From Saturnia japonica (taxonomy: Eukaryota > Arthropoda > Insecta > Lepidoptera > Saturniidae): a DNA stretch of 64,000 nt. Numbering within the stretch: position 1 is the first letter of the stretch; every line of letters starts with the position of its first letter. A program made the position numbers and the translations under genes. The stretch spans positions 19,365,279-19,429,278 of the forward strand of contig CM065317.1 of assembly GCA_033032175.1 (NCBI GenBank), read 5' to 3'. The notes beneath the pieces were generated by a model, which saw only the letters and a program-made list of their open reading frames with translations, made no database searches and was not told the DNA's origin. This document shows, in pieces, positions 20,922 to 35,900 of this stretch.

Positions 20922-23900
20922 TTAGTTAAATTTAAAATCGTCAGTATTCGTCGAAGACATAAGGCAAATTTTCTCTACTGTGTACGATCCATCTGCAAAA
21001 GAAAAACTTTTTAGTATATACATAAAATGATTAAAGGTTGCCGTTGTGCGCGTATCACGCAAGAACTACTGGGTGGTTTTTGATAGATTTCTTCTATTTT
21101 AATCCTTAAATACTTGGTCTTTACCAAAAAAAGATATCCCGATATTTTTATTCAATAAAAAGTTGTTAAGGTTTGTTGTTTCCCAAGTACATATTGACTT
21201 TCTCTGGCAAATGCATTTCGATTCAATTCCCTTTTTAGAATTAGTGGAAAAATTTAATCTATGATAACATGGTCACTTGTAATATTAGGTCTATACACTA
21301 TGTTTATATCTCTTTTGCACTTGACCAACACGGGTTATTAGGTAAAATTATTTGCGTAGTAGGAATACTACAGCTGTATTCGATTGAATCGTGACCACCA
21401 TACACTAGTTGCTTCATTCGCCAAAGGGGCACGTTTAGGCATGTCGCATTCCAAGATCAGCTGGTGTATATCCACTAATCATCTGGGATGGTAAGGATAT
21501 GTACCCGATTAGGTCGCAACTACTATGCGTAAGGTGATTCTCTTTTGGTTGATCGTGGTTCGGAATCAGCTGGGATATTTAGCTACCAAAAGGCTAGCAG
21601 ACAGGTATGACAGTGGCAACCGACGATAGATTACTGATCGTCATTGTATTTGGATTATACTGTGCTTACCATCATTTTACCATCCGTGATTGACGTACAG
21701 GATGGATTTTTAAGATTGAGCTATAAGGGTAGATAACTTAACCTTTGTAGCTACAGGTAAACTTTCCGAGGAAACTGTCCTTAACTGTTCGAGAAATTTT
21801 GACCATAATTTATAGTTTTTGTAAGTGTATAGTCAGAAAGAAAGAGGGCGATTTACACATAAACTTGTTTTTCATACCAATCGATCCTGTTTCTTATAAG
21901 GATCAGTAAACTCTATAGGGCCAAGTGAGGTTAGAGTACTAAAAATCACAAATTTCCTCATGCACTTCGAACGAAATCATCATGGCTTCGATAAACTTTT
22001 GCAAGAAAGGAGACTTCAATTTATTTTTATCCTTTAATTAAAATTTTCATTATACACAGTCTGAACACTACAAAGAAGACTGGACAAAAATAAAGAAACG
22101 TGGTAGCACGCCACTACACCGCACGTTACGCTAAAGTAAACATTATGTTATCTCGGCAGTGTTCTTTAAATAACTACCTGCAGCCGTTCGGTAAGTTTTG
22201 TTTTTCTTTCGAAATGTATGGGACAGGTTTTTTGTGATTTCAGTATACTTAAAAAAACTGTAAATGCAGATCAGAATATCTCATGAAGTTAATGTCAGTA
22301 TCCTCAGAAAATTTACCTGTAGCTACAAATGTATAGGTACCTACCGTTACTATCCCATCTTAAAAATCCATTCTGTACGTTATATAAAACAAAGAAAATA
22401 AATAAACTGTGCAATTGTTTTCATGCCTAACTTGACACTTTAATAGATCTCAGAGTATTTAACATCACATTACGTATAAATACAGCACCTTTCGGTATAG
22501 TCTAGTTTACATTTTAACCACATACATACAAGTTTATAAGTAAAATTATTCGTGTATTTATTATTATGATACAACGAATAGCATGGACAGATTGTAATTC
22601 TTACCACTTGGAAACCACTGTGTATTGGGTATACCAGAATCATATCTAGCAGCCACAACTGCTTCTCTTATTGCAAAAGTCACAACGACAGACAAACATA
22701 TCGGTATTTCAGCTATTTCTGAAAAATATATACGTTTTACAATATCAATATAACTGTAAATTTTTTCTATTTACACTACCTACAATGATACTTTTTTTTT
22801 CCACAATGTCGTAGATTAGCTGAAAAATAAAATGCCTTTTGGCTTGACGTTCGTAAAGTATGCATTCATTTATTTACTCAATGCTGTTATTGGTAAACTC
22901 GTAAAACAATATTATAATATTATGACATTTGCTGATAAACTTTTACTTATTTCAAATCTGGCAAACACTACGTTGGTATTAACTGTACTAAAATGACTAG
23001 TTTTGCTTTGAATACCATTTATGTGATTTGTATTTTTTTGGAACTACATGTACATTAATTATATGTGTATTTTATTTGTCAGTTAGTCGTTACAGCTTAG
23101 TCTATATAACATAAATAACCATCAGGCAAAGTACAGATATTTTGTGGTTTATTGTTAGCAGTATGTTGTTAACAGAGATTATATTTGTTAAGTAACGTTT
23201 TTATTATATGTATATGTAGTAGTAAAATAGTCAAACTAAAATTGTAACTGGTATAGGGTTGCTTATACGTGAAATATTAGTCTCCTGTATATATAATTGA
23301 ATGAATGTAGATACTTATTTATTATATTTTACTATTTAAGTAATGTAGTTAAGTCCTGGTTCTGTTATATCGCTTCTATGATAAAGCTGTGTCTACGTTA
23401 TTTCTAGGCGTGTCTATGTCTTATGTAAGACAAATCAAGCTTTTTAATTTCCTTTGCGATTAATTTGTGAATTAATATTAGCTTTAAATGTTGTTTCTTT
23501 TACATGTAAGATTCCGATTATTTTTATTGTTAAAAAGTAGATTGTGCATGTAAACATTTGTGCGTGCTAAAAATAATCATTTTTCAGAACAACACATTTT
23601 AGTTATTCTTCACAAATAAAGCAGCTCAAATATAATAACAACCTTTCGCTCCGTAAGCGGCATCCTCACTATATGAATTATTTCTTAAATATATTCTAAA
23701 GTCCTGTGGAATGTCCAACGCTTGCGGCACGTAATAGTTCCAAGTACGATTGGTTAGTAGTTCTGAAGTGACGTCATCGTATATAAGGTTTTCACTGGTC
23801 CAATAGCCAATGCCCATAATAAAGGCTCCTTCGATCTGTAAGAAACAATATTTTAAATTGGAAATAACTTGTGAATTATTATTAGTCTCAAATGTTATTT

Positions 23901-26900
23901 TAAAATATATTTTATTACTAATTCATGTCAAACGTTATAAATATTCTAAATGATTTAAATCATTATATTTATTTATTTATGTTGTATAATATACATGTAT
24001 TTAGAATATATAATAATTTTATACTAACTTGACCGATATCAATTTCAGGGTTTACACTCCGACCTGCATCTTGTAGTAAATCGACTCTTATTACTTCAAA
24101 TTCACCTGTCAATATGTCTACCTCTACTTCAGCTATGGCCACTCCGAATACTGTAGAAGTTACAATATCTGATATTTTAACGAAACTATGTGCTTGCAAG
24201 TCTACACCTTCATTGTATGCTTGAACTATAAGCTCCTCCCATGATGGTTCATTCATTGTATTTCTCACTTGTTTTAATCTCGCTAAAATTTCCATACAAC
24301 ATTTTCTTGTACCAGTTATAGCAATTTGCGTCGTTACACTTCCTGCTGTTGCATATGCATTAGGTGATGTTACCGTATCGTCTGCTTTAATGACAATTTT
24401 TTCCATCGGTATGTCCAATAAATGTGCGCAAACTTGTACCACTTTTGTGTTGATTCCTTGACCTAATTCAACACCGCCATGAGTTATTACAACAGTGCCA
24501 TCCGTGTGGTATACACAGAGATTTACATCATATGTTCCTGTACCAACTGGTTGCCATCTTAATAAGCTGAATCGTATACCGCGTTTCTTCCATCTATTAC
24601 TTTCGTTAAAATTGTTCACTGTAATTCTCCTTTCAGTGTAATGACTTTTTGATTTTATTGTTTCTATCATTCCTCTCAACTCATTATATGCTGAGTCTAA
24701 ATTATTCAAACGTACCTCGAAAGGGTCTAAAGATAAGTTGTAAGAAATTTGTTCCATTATCAACTCAGTTGTGCTTATGTGTTCCAAGCTTGCTGAAATT
24801 GCGAAATTTATTTTATCATAAAGTTAATAGTATTATTTTAACTTAATTTGTACGTACCCGGAGCTCTGAACCACGAGTTTTGTGGGACGTCAATAATTGT
24901 GTTGTAGCTTTGAAAATTCCATCTAGTTTTATTGTAACTGTTGTTAAAGAAGTCCACACCCAACTTTATCAGTGGTTCGTTTATTGTGTAACCGTTACCT
25001 TCATATAACTTATAATCAAAATATTGAATAACACCGGAACTCGATACTCCGACCTAAAATTACATATCATGCATATAGCTTTCATTCATTGAGTAAAATT
25101 ACATAGTCTTAAATAGTTTATTGTTATTGAATACTAAAGCTTTTATTATAAAGTTAAACTCGTTATACACTGGCATTTGGATCATATATTACAATAAATC
25201 TGCACATGTTGAGTGAATATAAGATAGGAGCCGCTTCATCTGCGCAGGAAAAGAACCTCATTGAACGTATTCTACCTTCCGTATCTGGCAAGCCGTTCAA
25301 TCTAATTTGTTCTTCTTCCTTCAAAAATAGAATCAAACGCGTTGGGCTTCAGAGCCGCAGTTTCACTGTAACTTATATCACGGACGAACTAAAGAGCTAG
25401 TAATGTCTTATGTTTGCCATACCGTAAAACTGCAGAATCGTATCTTGGCTACGCTTCCTCCTGCTTCGTGCTCCCTCCTTTTTATAAAATATGGTACTTC
25501 AAACTTAATGTGTAGAGATTTTTAGTTTTTTCACGATATTTAGATATATAAAGATTTATGTCGGCATGACACCGACGACAGCCGATGTATTGCCAATCTC
25601 TCAGTAATCGTTTTTGTATTTGGATTCAGAGACAGTGAGAGAGAGACAATTCAAGGTGAGAGACAGTGTTACCACATACTACTTTTGTATATAGGAGAGT
25701 GTTACCACTTAAAATTAAAATAATTTCAACTAAAAATATATTTTTAAAACCGCAAGAGACTTTAGCATAATAGTATATCAAATAGTTTAATTGCTTATGT
25801 AAGAAAGTAATAACTTAAATTGTCGTAAATCTGGTAATAAGAATATAAAGCATGCTGTCTTCACACAGTGTGTGATACTTTTAATCAAGGAAACAATAAA
25901 ACACAAGCAAAAAATAAGATTACGAAGAAAGGCAGTAGGCACATTACCTCAAAGTCACTACAGCTTGAAAACCTTTTACCCAAAGACCTCATAGTTTTTG
26001 GAAGAGTAAGAACTAATCGACACGGCCGATTTAGTTTATACGTTATTAAACTACAAGCCACTATAGCTTGTGTGCTTCGACTGATTTTAAAGCCGAATGC
26101 TCCACCAAGACGTCTTACGTGAACATCAATCCTAAAAGCATTACAAACAATTTAAACCTATCAAAAGTACTTACACACGTTATTCGAAGTTCTGCGAGAT
26201 AACATACAAGGGTAAAAGAGGAACCGCCTATCAAAATTCATAAATTTAAAGTCCAATTAAAATTCTTGCTACTAGACTGTCTTAGATTTGACAAGAGAAT
26301 AAAACACAATTAAATTTCCCATGTCAAATATTGTTGATAGATTTAACAATTTTAACTCAAAAAACTTAGCTACCTATTGCTGTCAATATTAAGTGCTCTT
26401 GATATCGCTGTCTGTACACCATCAGCCCATTGAGTCGTTCCATAAACTTTCATTCCTTCTTCAGTCGGAAACGTTACACAAGATATAATCTCCATAGTAA
26501 AATGAAATTGTCCGTTTGTAACATTGACACCTTTTACTACAGTTGCTACATCAGTTCCCCTTTCTGTAGCATTACTAGAATAAAATAAAGACACTCTTTT
26601 CGGATTTTTTCTTGCTTCCATTACATTGAATACTGGTTTTCTAACATTAGCATATGTAACTTGGACTAGTTTTGTAGCAACATTTGCTATATGTTGCGAT
26701 TCGGCTACAACTATACCAATTGGTTGGTTGTAGTGTTTAACAGCGCCGCTGCAGAAAACTTCTTCGTTAGTCTCGTAATTCACATTGTCCACTGGTGTAA
26801 ACGAGTTAAGTCCAGGAATATCTTTGGCAGTATAAAATGTAATGACACCTGGATATTTCTGAAATGCAAATACTGTTAGTTGGAATTATTTCGTTTTCTT

Positions 26901-29900
26901 TGTATTCGACCTGTCGATAATTAGTGAACAGACAGACGATGAACACAACTTTCTGAACTTAAAGAAAGTTATCGAATGCTTACCAGAGCCTCAGTGGCAT
27001 CGATGTTTATGATATCTCCTGATGGCTTATTGCTTAGTACAAATGCTCCATGTACCTCGTGAGGAATGGTAGGCATATCATCAGTATAAACAGCTTCTCC
27101 TGCGCACTGTACCTAAGATACATTTTAAAATGACCAATTTATTTTCGCGAATATGAAATGAAAGATCTGAACAATAGATTAACAATGTGGATAAACAAAA
27201 AAAAATTGTTACTTTAACGTGGGATGGCGTCGCACGCGTTTATTATGAAGTAATTATTTTCGTGTTCTAGTTTTAATTTTGCTCATATTATTAACAATCA
27301 TTATGGTCTATCAATTGAAAAATTACATATTTACTTTCCTTTTCATTAAAAATCAGTTAAGAATTCATAAAAATGTAATGTTTTAATAAGAACCTAACAA
27401 AGCATAACATAACATAACATCACGTCTGTATCCCCGAAAGGTTAGGCAGAGGTGTACTAAGGTAGACCCACAATTTGCCGGGTATGTTTTTATGTCCCAT
27501 GTAATAGATCGTATCGCCATTAATCAGGCGCAAAGACAAACTCCGAGCTGCTACTGAGAATTTCATAGAAAAATCTAATAACACTTTACTCGACCTGGAA
27601 CCTTTTCTAAAATTATCATTGAAATTATTAAAGCCTTAAATTCTTCAAATATGGTTTAACACAATCATATGCTTCCTGTCTACAACATTTCATAAAGACC
27701 GGTAAAGGTGTTTCAGAGTTAAATCCAGACATAAAAAGTCAGACAGTAAAATAATTATGTCATTTTAGTTACAATTGTTAATTATATATCGGGATACATC
27801 TCTAACAATTTAAATAATTACATGTACAGACAGAACTACAGATTTAATAATATACATTAGTTATTATTACCTCTAACGTGTACCAAGAATCTATAAAACA
27901 ATATTTGGAGTGAGAAATCGAAGAATTGTTAGAAGGAGAAAATAAGGATTTTTCCAAATTATATGAAAAATACAAACCAAAGCATCTAGTTTTGGTAATG
28001 GCTGGTTCAATGGCCACAATTTTGGATACGTCTCATAGCTCTGACTGGCTGTTGATACCGGTCGAGTTTCGTGAATTTTGCTACCTCCATTTCGGTAAAA
28101 TGTATCCAGAATCTGTTCAGGGCATAATGATAGTAGACCCTAGAATATGAGATTTTTTAATATTTTAAGCGTTTCATTTCAACGTGCGTTTTAAAATATG
28201 CAAGTTGATTTCTGATCTAAAAGGAAATTGGATATTAATCTAATCCAACTCTACGTTCTTTAATTATTTTGTATATTAATGTAATTTTTATGTGCATAGA
28301 AAACCGAATACAAATAACAACCAGTTAGCTTGTTATTCAAGCTAACGTTGAGTTTTAAAATCTTACTCTTAAATTTCTGGCTTATTTACCCCGTCCTCAA
28401 ATTGAGTCATTCGAGTTTTCCCCTACTACTGAATATTAAATTGCAAAAGTATTCCTACTTTCAATTCCAAAGCTGTAGGTTGTGATAAAAAGTGATCGTG
28501 TCATGCTGCAATATATTTATAAGATTATTTCCCACGTGTGATTACTATCATAATATTTTCTTTAGCCACGGGGATTTATCCTGTTTCTTCGAGGAAACCA
28601 TTCCCACAGCTCCTAATCATTTTCATACTATCTCAATTCTTCACTTCCTTTCTAAAATTTTGGAATCTATTTTCAATAAACAAGTTACTTCTTTACTCAG
28701 TGACAACTAGTTATTAAATCAATTTCAGTCTGGCTTCAGAACAGTGCTACTACTGCTCTGATCAAGATCACGGAAGATGTAAGATCTAGTATGGAAAAAG
28801 GTATGGTCACAGTATTGGTCCTTATATATTTTAGAAATGCATTATTAAATGCAAAGTATTCGGTTGACCATGATCTTCTGATTGTTGCTCTTTTTTTTCA
28901 ATTTTCACCCTTATCGCTAGAATGGTTTTCATCTTATCTCCGAGGTCATCATCAGCCAGTTCGCGTCTATGATGGCGAATCAGACTGGTGTGCTGTAGAA
29001 GCTGGTATTCCCTAAGCCGACATTCCATTTTCATAAATTTTCTTACGCCTAATTTACTATCCCACTACCATCTTTATGCCGACGACCTTCAATTTTATCT
29101 GCACTGCGAAATAAAGAATCTTCCATCTATAATCAATGATTTAAACAAGGGCCTTTCAAGTTTATTTTCCTGGTCTGAATCTTACGAGATTAAAGATAAT
29201 CCCACGAAGTGTCAATCCAGTATAATTGGTAGCTCCAAACAGCTTGCTAAAATTAACTTTAATTCGTTGATTCCTCTAAATACAATATATATACTATTTG
29301 ATCATACCCCTTATAGTGTTCAGTGTACCCCAAGTTGGCAAAAGGTCTGCAACTAACAACGCAAACCCACTTACCGTTCTTCTGGAACGTCCAGCTGCTC
29401 GTTGGTGGTCTACGTGAAGGTTGTAGAATGCTTAAGAATAATCCCAGGCACTTCAATGGGTTTGTTAGCACGCACGGCGTAAAGAATTCCTTTTTTTTGC
29501 TCCCAGCGGGGGAACACTCGCGAGCGTAATCAAATTAACAATGGCCGTTACGATTATAGGGCCGGTTTTAGGAGTGAGGATGTGCCGGAACGCGACTCTT
29601 CGGTACAACCGACAGTTCCATCGGTTCAGTAGCGGATGTACGCGATCAGTCACAAACCTTGCCCAATCAAGAAGTGCACTAAACACTAAACATATACTAT
29701 TTCCTACTCAACTACGATGAAAAATCTTAGTATCATTTTCGATAATAAATTATGCTAGGTAGACCAAGTCAAAGAAGTTAAAAGAAAATTTTATGCTTCT
29801 CTTCATTCCCTCATGCGTTTGAAAAACTTTGTTCCTATTGATACATTTTTTTTTCCGGGACTTCTAATCTACCGATTATATCAGTCCCATTGTGCCCAAT

Positions 29901-32900
29901 CTATACCAGCATTAAATCAAGAGAGTCGCCGATGAGCCAGCACTACCAGGTCGTACAACATCTTGGCTTCATCCGAACACGGTTCTGCCAAAATGCTATG
30001 AAAATTGCCTATGTTTTAGCATTTTAAACTCATATTATTCATCAGCGACTCCCTTTCAATCCTATTTTTTTCACACTCTGCCAGTACATGATGCACGTCA
30101 TCGATCCTTCCACATACATTACAGTTGGGTGACTCTGTTTTTCGCATGAGATACGCAAATCTTCCCGATGGATAGTGCCCCGAACGAAGTCTTAATGCTA
30201 TCTTTATATATTGTCGACTTAAATAACATTCACTAAACCAAGGCTTATGAAGAGACTGACACTGTAATGTCTTGTACCATATACCTTTTTCTTTACTTCT
30301 TTCATCAAAATATTCACTCCAATTTTCGTACTTAATTTTTGTCATAATTTCCCAATAATCGACTTTAACCTTCTGTAAATCGTTCAGGGTACAAATACAA
30401 GATCGCGCTAATTAAAATCAACGAGTGTGCGTCTGCGACCGTAACGCAAAAAAAGTACCCCGCGCACCGCGCCTTCGATAGCTCTGCACCCCCTACGCTC
30501 GCGGATCCCCCCTTGCGTTTACCCCACCCCTGTCACATCTATGACGCATAACTAACATTCCCCACCCCAGTGCTGTAACAGCACTCTTAACCTATATGTA
30601 TAGAAGTGACACGAGTCGCAGGACGCCTCACTAAGCCTAACCTGGTGCGTACATCAACCACCCTCACGCGCTTATCTTTCCCTGGCAATACTGCATCGAT
30701 CCTCCGCCTCATCCACATGTTCCTTAGAGCGTTTGGGTCTACGACTATTACAAGGTCTCCCACTTCCAAAGGGTTCTCTTCTTGTGTCCATTTTTTCCTG
30801 GGTATGAGATCTGGCAAAATTTCCTTTACCCATCTACACCAATACATGTCTGCCAGGCGCTGTGCAATTCGCCATTGTTTACGCATAAACAAATCTGAGT
30901 CGTTAAATTCACCCAAAACAGGCAGGTTAGATGAGGAACCCAGAAGAAAATGATTAGGTGTAAGAGCTTCTTCAGTACCAGGTTCGACGCTGACATGAGT
31001 CAAGGGACGACCATTCACAATTTGCTCAACCTCGGCCATTAATGTAAGCAGAACTTCTTCACGAGGAGCTCGGTCCTTCAACACCACTCTAAGTGAGCTC
31101 TTCACTGTTCGTATGAGGCGTTCCAACGCCCCACCCCAATGCGGGCTAGAGGGAGTAATGAAAGTCCAAGTCGTTCCGTAGTTGATCGCTGCCGCCATTA
31201 AGGTATCCTGATTCAAACCTTGAATAGATAATTTAAGCTCAGCATCAGCGCCTCTCAGGTTTCTTCCATTATCTGAATATAGATGTAGTGGCCAACCGCG
31301 TCTTGCGGCCTTTCGTCGCAGGGCCATTATTAAGGCATCAGTGGTAAGAGACGACACCAGTTCTATATGTATGGCCCGTACCGTAAGACATGTAAACAAG
31401 ACAGCATATCTTTTTTCTCTTCGTCTACAAATACTGATTTCCATGGGTCCAAATAGATCTAGACCACAATATGTGAAAGCACGTTGGTGATGAGCCAGTC
31501 GTGCTTCCGGCAAGTCTCCCATTCTAGGTGGTCTAGGTTGAGCTTTTCTTATTCTGCAGATCATGCAATTCATTGCCACACGTTTCACCGTTGGCCGAAT
31601 ATGTATTATCCAGTACTTCTGTTTCAATTCATTGACCACGGTTTCTGTATTACCATGAGCGGCGCGATGGTGAAAGTGTTTGACTATCAAACGAGCGACG
31701 TGATGACGACCATCCAGGATGACAGGGCGCTTCATGTCTTCAGGAACATCTCGAGTAGCTCCGATACGTCCACCTACACGTAGTACTTCGTGTTCGTCCA
31801 GGATAGGAGATAAGGTAAGTAGTCTACTTTTTTTATCTAATATATTTTTCCTTTTCAGCTTTCTAATATCATCGGAAAAGCTTTGCGCCTGAGCATATTT
31901 AATTAACAATGTTTCAGCTCTCATCATCATAACACCATTAATATCGCGGGTATGTTTCTTACTAATTTTATCAACAAATAATAACGCGTAACAAGTAGAT
32001 TTCAATAGACGCAGCCATGAAGAGAATCGCAACGGATCAGGAGTAACGGGTAAGTCCACCCAGTTTTCTTGTAGTATTAAAGTGCGTTCTAAATCTAACT
32101 CATTCACTACAGGAACCTGAAAGTCTTGGGGCCATAATGTCTCATCCAGCGATAAAAATAACGGCCCGTAAAACCATTCCCGCTTAAATACACTGAAGTC
32201 ACAATGTTCCCGGGTAGCCACATCGGCAACATTCATTTTAGACGGTACGTATCGCCATTCTGTTATTTTCGTTAGTTCATCGATTTCTCCCAACCGGTGA
32301 GCTACAAATATTTTATAATTTCGAGCATTATTTCTAATCCAGTGAAGCACCGTACTCGAATCAGTCCAGAAAAATCTGTGTTTTGGTTTTATTCTATGTT
32401 CTGACACAATTGTTTCAGCCAGCCGCGAAGCGAGGACAGCCGCTTGTAACTCCATCCCGGCACCGTCATATGTTTTATAGGTGCTACTCTGCATTTGCTT
32501 GTTATAAATACTGTACGTATACCGTTATTTTCCCAGCGCCAGTAAGTTACGGCACACATCGCTTGCGTCGACGCATCGCAAAATATATGTAGTTGTAGAT
32601 TTGTATATTCATCTTTACAAATAATCGCGTGCGCATTTGCCTCTTTGTTAAATGACGAGGTAGACGATCCGGACCCGGTATGTGCTGCGGCCGGCGCGGT
32701 CGGGAGCGGTGCCGTGAGCGGCGAGGCGCGCTCGTACTCACTGCTATGCAGTGCACCTGTACGCGGTGCATCTCCTCTCTCGCTCGCACTCTCGAACGTT
32801 TGATAGTACCTAGGCAACCGCAGCGAGCCAACACATTTTAATAATTGTAGCCACTTAATCCATTTATTGTAAATATTCCCAGGTATGACGTCATCCCATT

Positions 32901-35900
32901 GCATATTAGTATGCCAAGTATCCTGTAGCATAATTTTTCCTTTAATTGTGAATGGAGACAGAAAACCGTAGACATCAAAAATTGACATGGCAACTCTTAG
33001 CATTTCTCGTTTAGTAGGTTTTTTTATTCCACTAATTATGTTTTCAGGAATACTTTTAAACGACACGTCGAAACCTAAACAGTCCTCTTTCGGGAACCAA
33101 ATAAGACCTAAAGTACGTTCTCCTTCACCTTCTTGACCTATTTTAAACTTTAACGCCGCCGTCCCGAGAGATTCTTTCGGTAAACAATCTAACACATTTG
33201 TACAGTTAGACGTCCAATTTTTTATTTCAAATCCGCCTTCCTTATGAATGTAAACAATGTATTTTACCAATTGAATAGCGTGTTCTTCGCTCGCTATGCT
33301 ATCTATATAGTCGTCCGCATAATGTTGTTTACAGATCGCTTGTACGGAATCCGGCATACTCGACTCGAACCTGAGGGCGTTTTTATTTTTTATAAACTGT
33401 GCAATGAACGGCGAACAGTTAGCTCCAAAGATTAAAGAAGACATTAGATATGTCTTAAGATGATCACCTGGATTATCGCGCCATATAAGCCTCAGTGCAT
33501 TCTGATCAGCCGGTATTATTTTAATTTGTAAGAACATGTCCTTGACGTCAGCCGTTATAGCTATTTTATTTTCCCGAAAGCGTAACATCATACCATATAG
33601 TGACATAAGTAAATCGGGTCCCTTGTACAAATAATCATTTAAACAAAAACCATTACTTTTCGCGGCCGCGTCGAATACAAGACGTAATTTATTTTTATTA
33701 GGATTATCAACTCCAAAGTGAGGAAGATACCATGTCCGTGGAGATGTTTGTTGTGTGATTAACTCCTGGGCAAAACTATTATCCAGTAAATGATGAACTC
33801 TGTCAATATACCTTATGGCAAAGTTTTTATTAGCTTTCATTTTATTTTCTATGTTAGCAAAACGTTTCATGGCGGTAGGTAGAGAATCAGGCATCAAACT
33901 CGTGACGTCTTTCCGAGGTAAACCGACATGCCACTTCCCGGAGATCAATGTGGAGTTCTGTTCCAGGTAAGCGACGGCCTAGACATCTTCTCTATTTTGA
34001 CGTGGTTTTGCTGTAATTCCCATTGACTCAATCGAGAACGATCGATGGACATCATCATGTAGCTCTTTTAGGATACGCTCATTTTGATTATCGTGAATGA
34101 AAAGAGAGGAGTGAGACGCACTGTCATGGAGTAAGTTAGGTACACGCCCGTGAACACACCACCCTAACGGAGTAAGCGTCGCGTATGGTTCATTCGGTTT
34201 CCCCTTAATTACCCGTATCGGTGTTATCAAGTGATAATTATCTTGTCCTAACAAAATTTCAGGCTTACAAGAAAACGGTTGAATAATTTCATCTTGTATG
34301 TTAGCGAAATGAGGGTACTTCAAGGTACTTAAAGTTGCCTGTGTAGGTAAGTTTAATTCACTAACGCTTCTTGCCGTGATTTTAAATCTAGATCCCTCCC
34401 TATTAGATATATCTAGATCCACTATCTCACTATCACACACAAGTTCCGCGTTGTCCCAACCACCACAAATACGCATCGTTTTTTTATGTCCGCGCAACCC
34501 TAGCCGTTCTGCAAGGTCGGAACTTATCAGTGAAACAGTTGAGCCGTCATCTAACAATGCGTAAACGCGTATGATACTATTAGACCCGTGAATATTAATT
34601 GGCACGACTTTAAGTAATACTTTAAAAAATGAATTAATATTTGATACAGTTCTATAGTGGGTTCCGAATCTGATAATTGTGAAATGTTGACACTACTCTG
34701 AACGGGCACAGCGTTCGTGTTTTTATAATGTAGTAGTTTATGATGTGACCTACCACAGTTATCAATATCACAAACGGGTGCGAGGCAAGACTCCCTACTA
34801 TGACGTGACACTAAACATCTAAAACAAATACCAAAACGCTTAACAAAGGTCCACCTATTTTTACATAACGCTTTTTTAACTTTTTACAATTAGGTAAATT
34901 ATGATCGCCTACCCTACAGAACCGACACTTTTCGTCATTTGTTACATTTTGGCTTTGTACTAACACAGAATGATATACTTGACTATATTTACGTCTAGAC
35001 TCATTAGAAACTATATTAAAGGATACAGCCGTTTTGGATATTTTTAACGCCTCCTGACTTAAAAACTCCGAGAGTATCTCCAGCCTGGTCTTATTTCCTT
35101 CTTCCAGTCGCGCGAACCCGTAGTCAGTCCACTTGGAGATTAAAACTGGTGGCAACTTCTTTAGAATAACCGACGTGATGCTTAATCCTTGCAGGTATTC
35201 GTGCTGACCCAGAGCCAGTACAGCTGACACATAATTTTGTATTTTAACAGAAAATGAAATAATATCTCTTTGATATTCCAGGTTTATGGGTTGTAACCTT
35301 TTGATATCTTGAATTATCCGGGATAAAATAATATCAGGGTTCCCGAATAGTAGCTGTAGTGTAGACATCACGGCGTTTGGAGAAGCAGCACTGACTAACA
35401 GTGCTGTGACAGATTCTCGGGCTTGGCCTTTAAGACATTTTCTCAACCGCCACATATTCTCCTTTTCATTAAAACCACACACCTCCGTCGACTCATGATA
35501 CGCCTGTTTGAAGGATAACCATTCCATTGGGTCGCCGGAAAAAACAGGCAGATCTTTCGGTGTAGTTAATCGGCTTAACATCTGTGCATTAGGTGCGCTT
35601 GAAATAGCTGCAGACGCAATGTCCTTAATAGCGTGTGCTAGTTGTTCAAAATCTGATTGCGGCGCTGACGCAGGTAGTGGCGCGAGCGCGGTCTGTGCCG
35701 CGAGCGTAGGTAGGTATATCGTGTCGTGTGTTTTTTCTACAGGGCGTGGCGGCTGTGCAGATATAACACTCGGCGGTAGTTTTACTTGTTCACTTCCATT
35801 GAGCCATTTTTCAATCTTCTGGGAGACATCACGTAAGGATTCCTTGTCACCGTGAGAACCCTGGGACCATCCCTCCTCCAGTGCAGCGATATTAGCTTCC

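Noticed and set aside
25206..25400. 64-codon plus ORF in gene 2 intron 12
   Set aside because: Antisense to the gene, no recognisable domain, likely chance or an old repeat.
27978..28139. First impression that gene 2 lost its exon 9 to the transposon stack
   Set aside because: The minus strand at 27978-28139 encodes GLLSLCPEQ ... [14 protein letters not shown] with proper acceptor and donor; the gene is complete.
27926..28150. Plus-strand 74-codon ORF as a separate gene
   Set aside because: It is the antisense shadow of gene 2 exon 9.
35508..35855. 115-codon plus ORFs at 35508 and 30606
   Set aside because: Both are antisense to BEL gag or integrase and show no independent signal.
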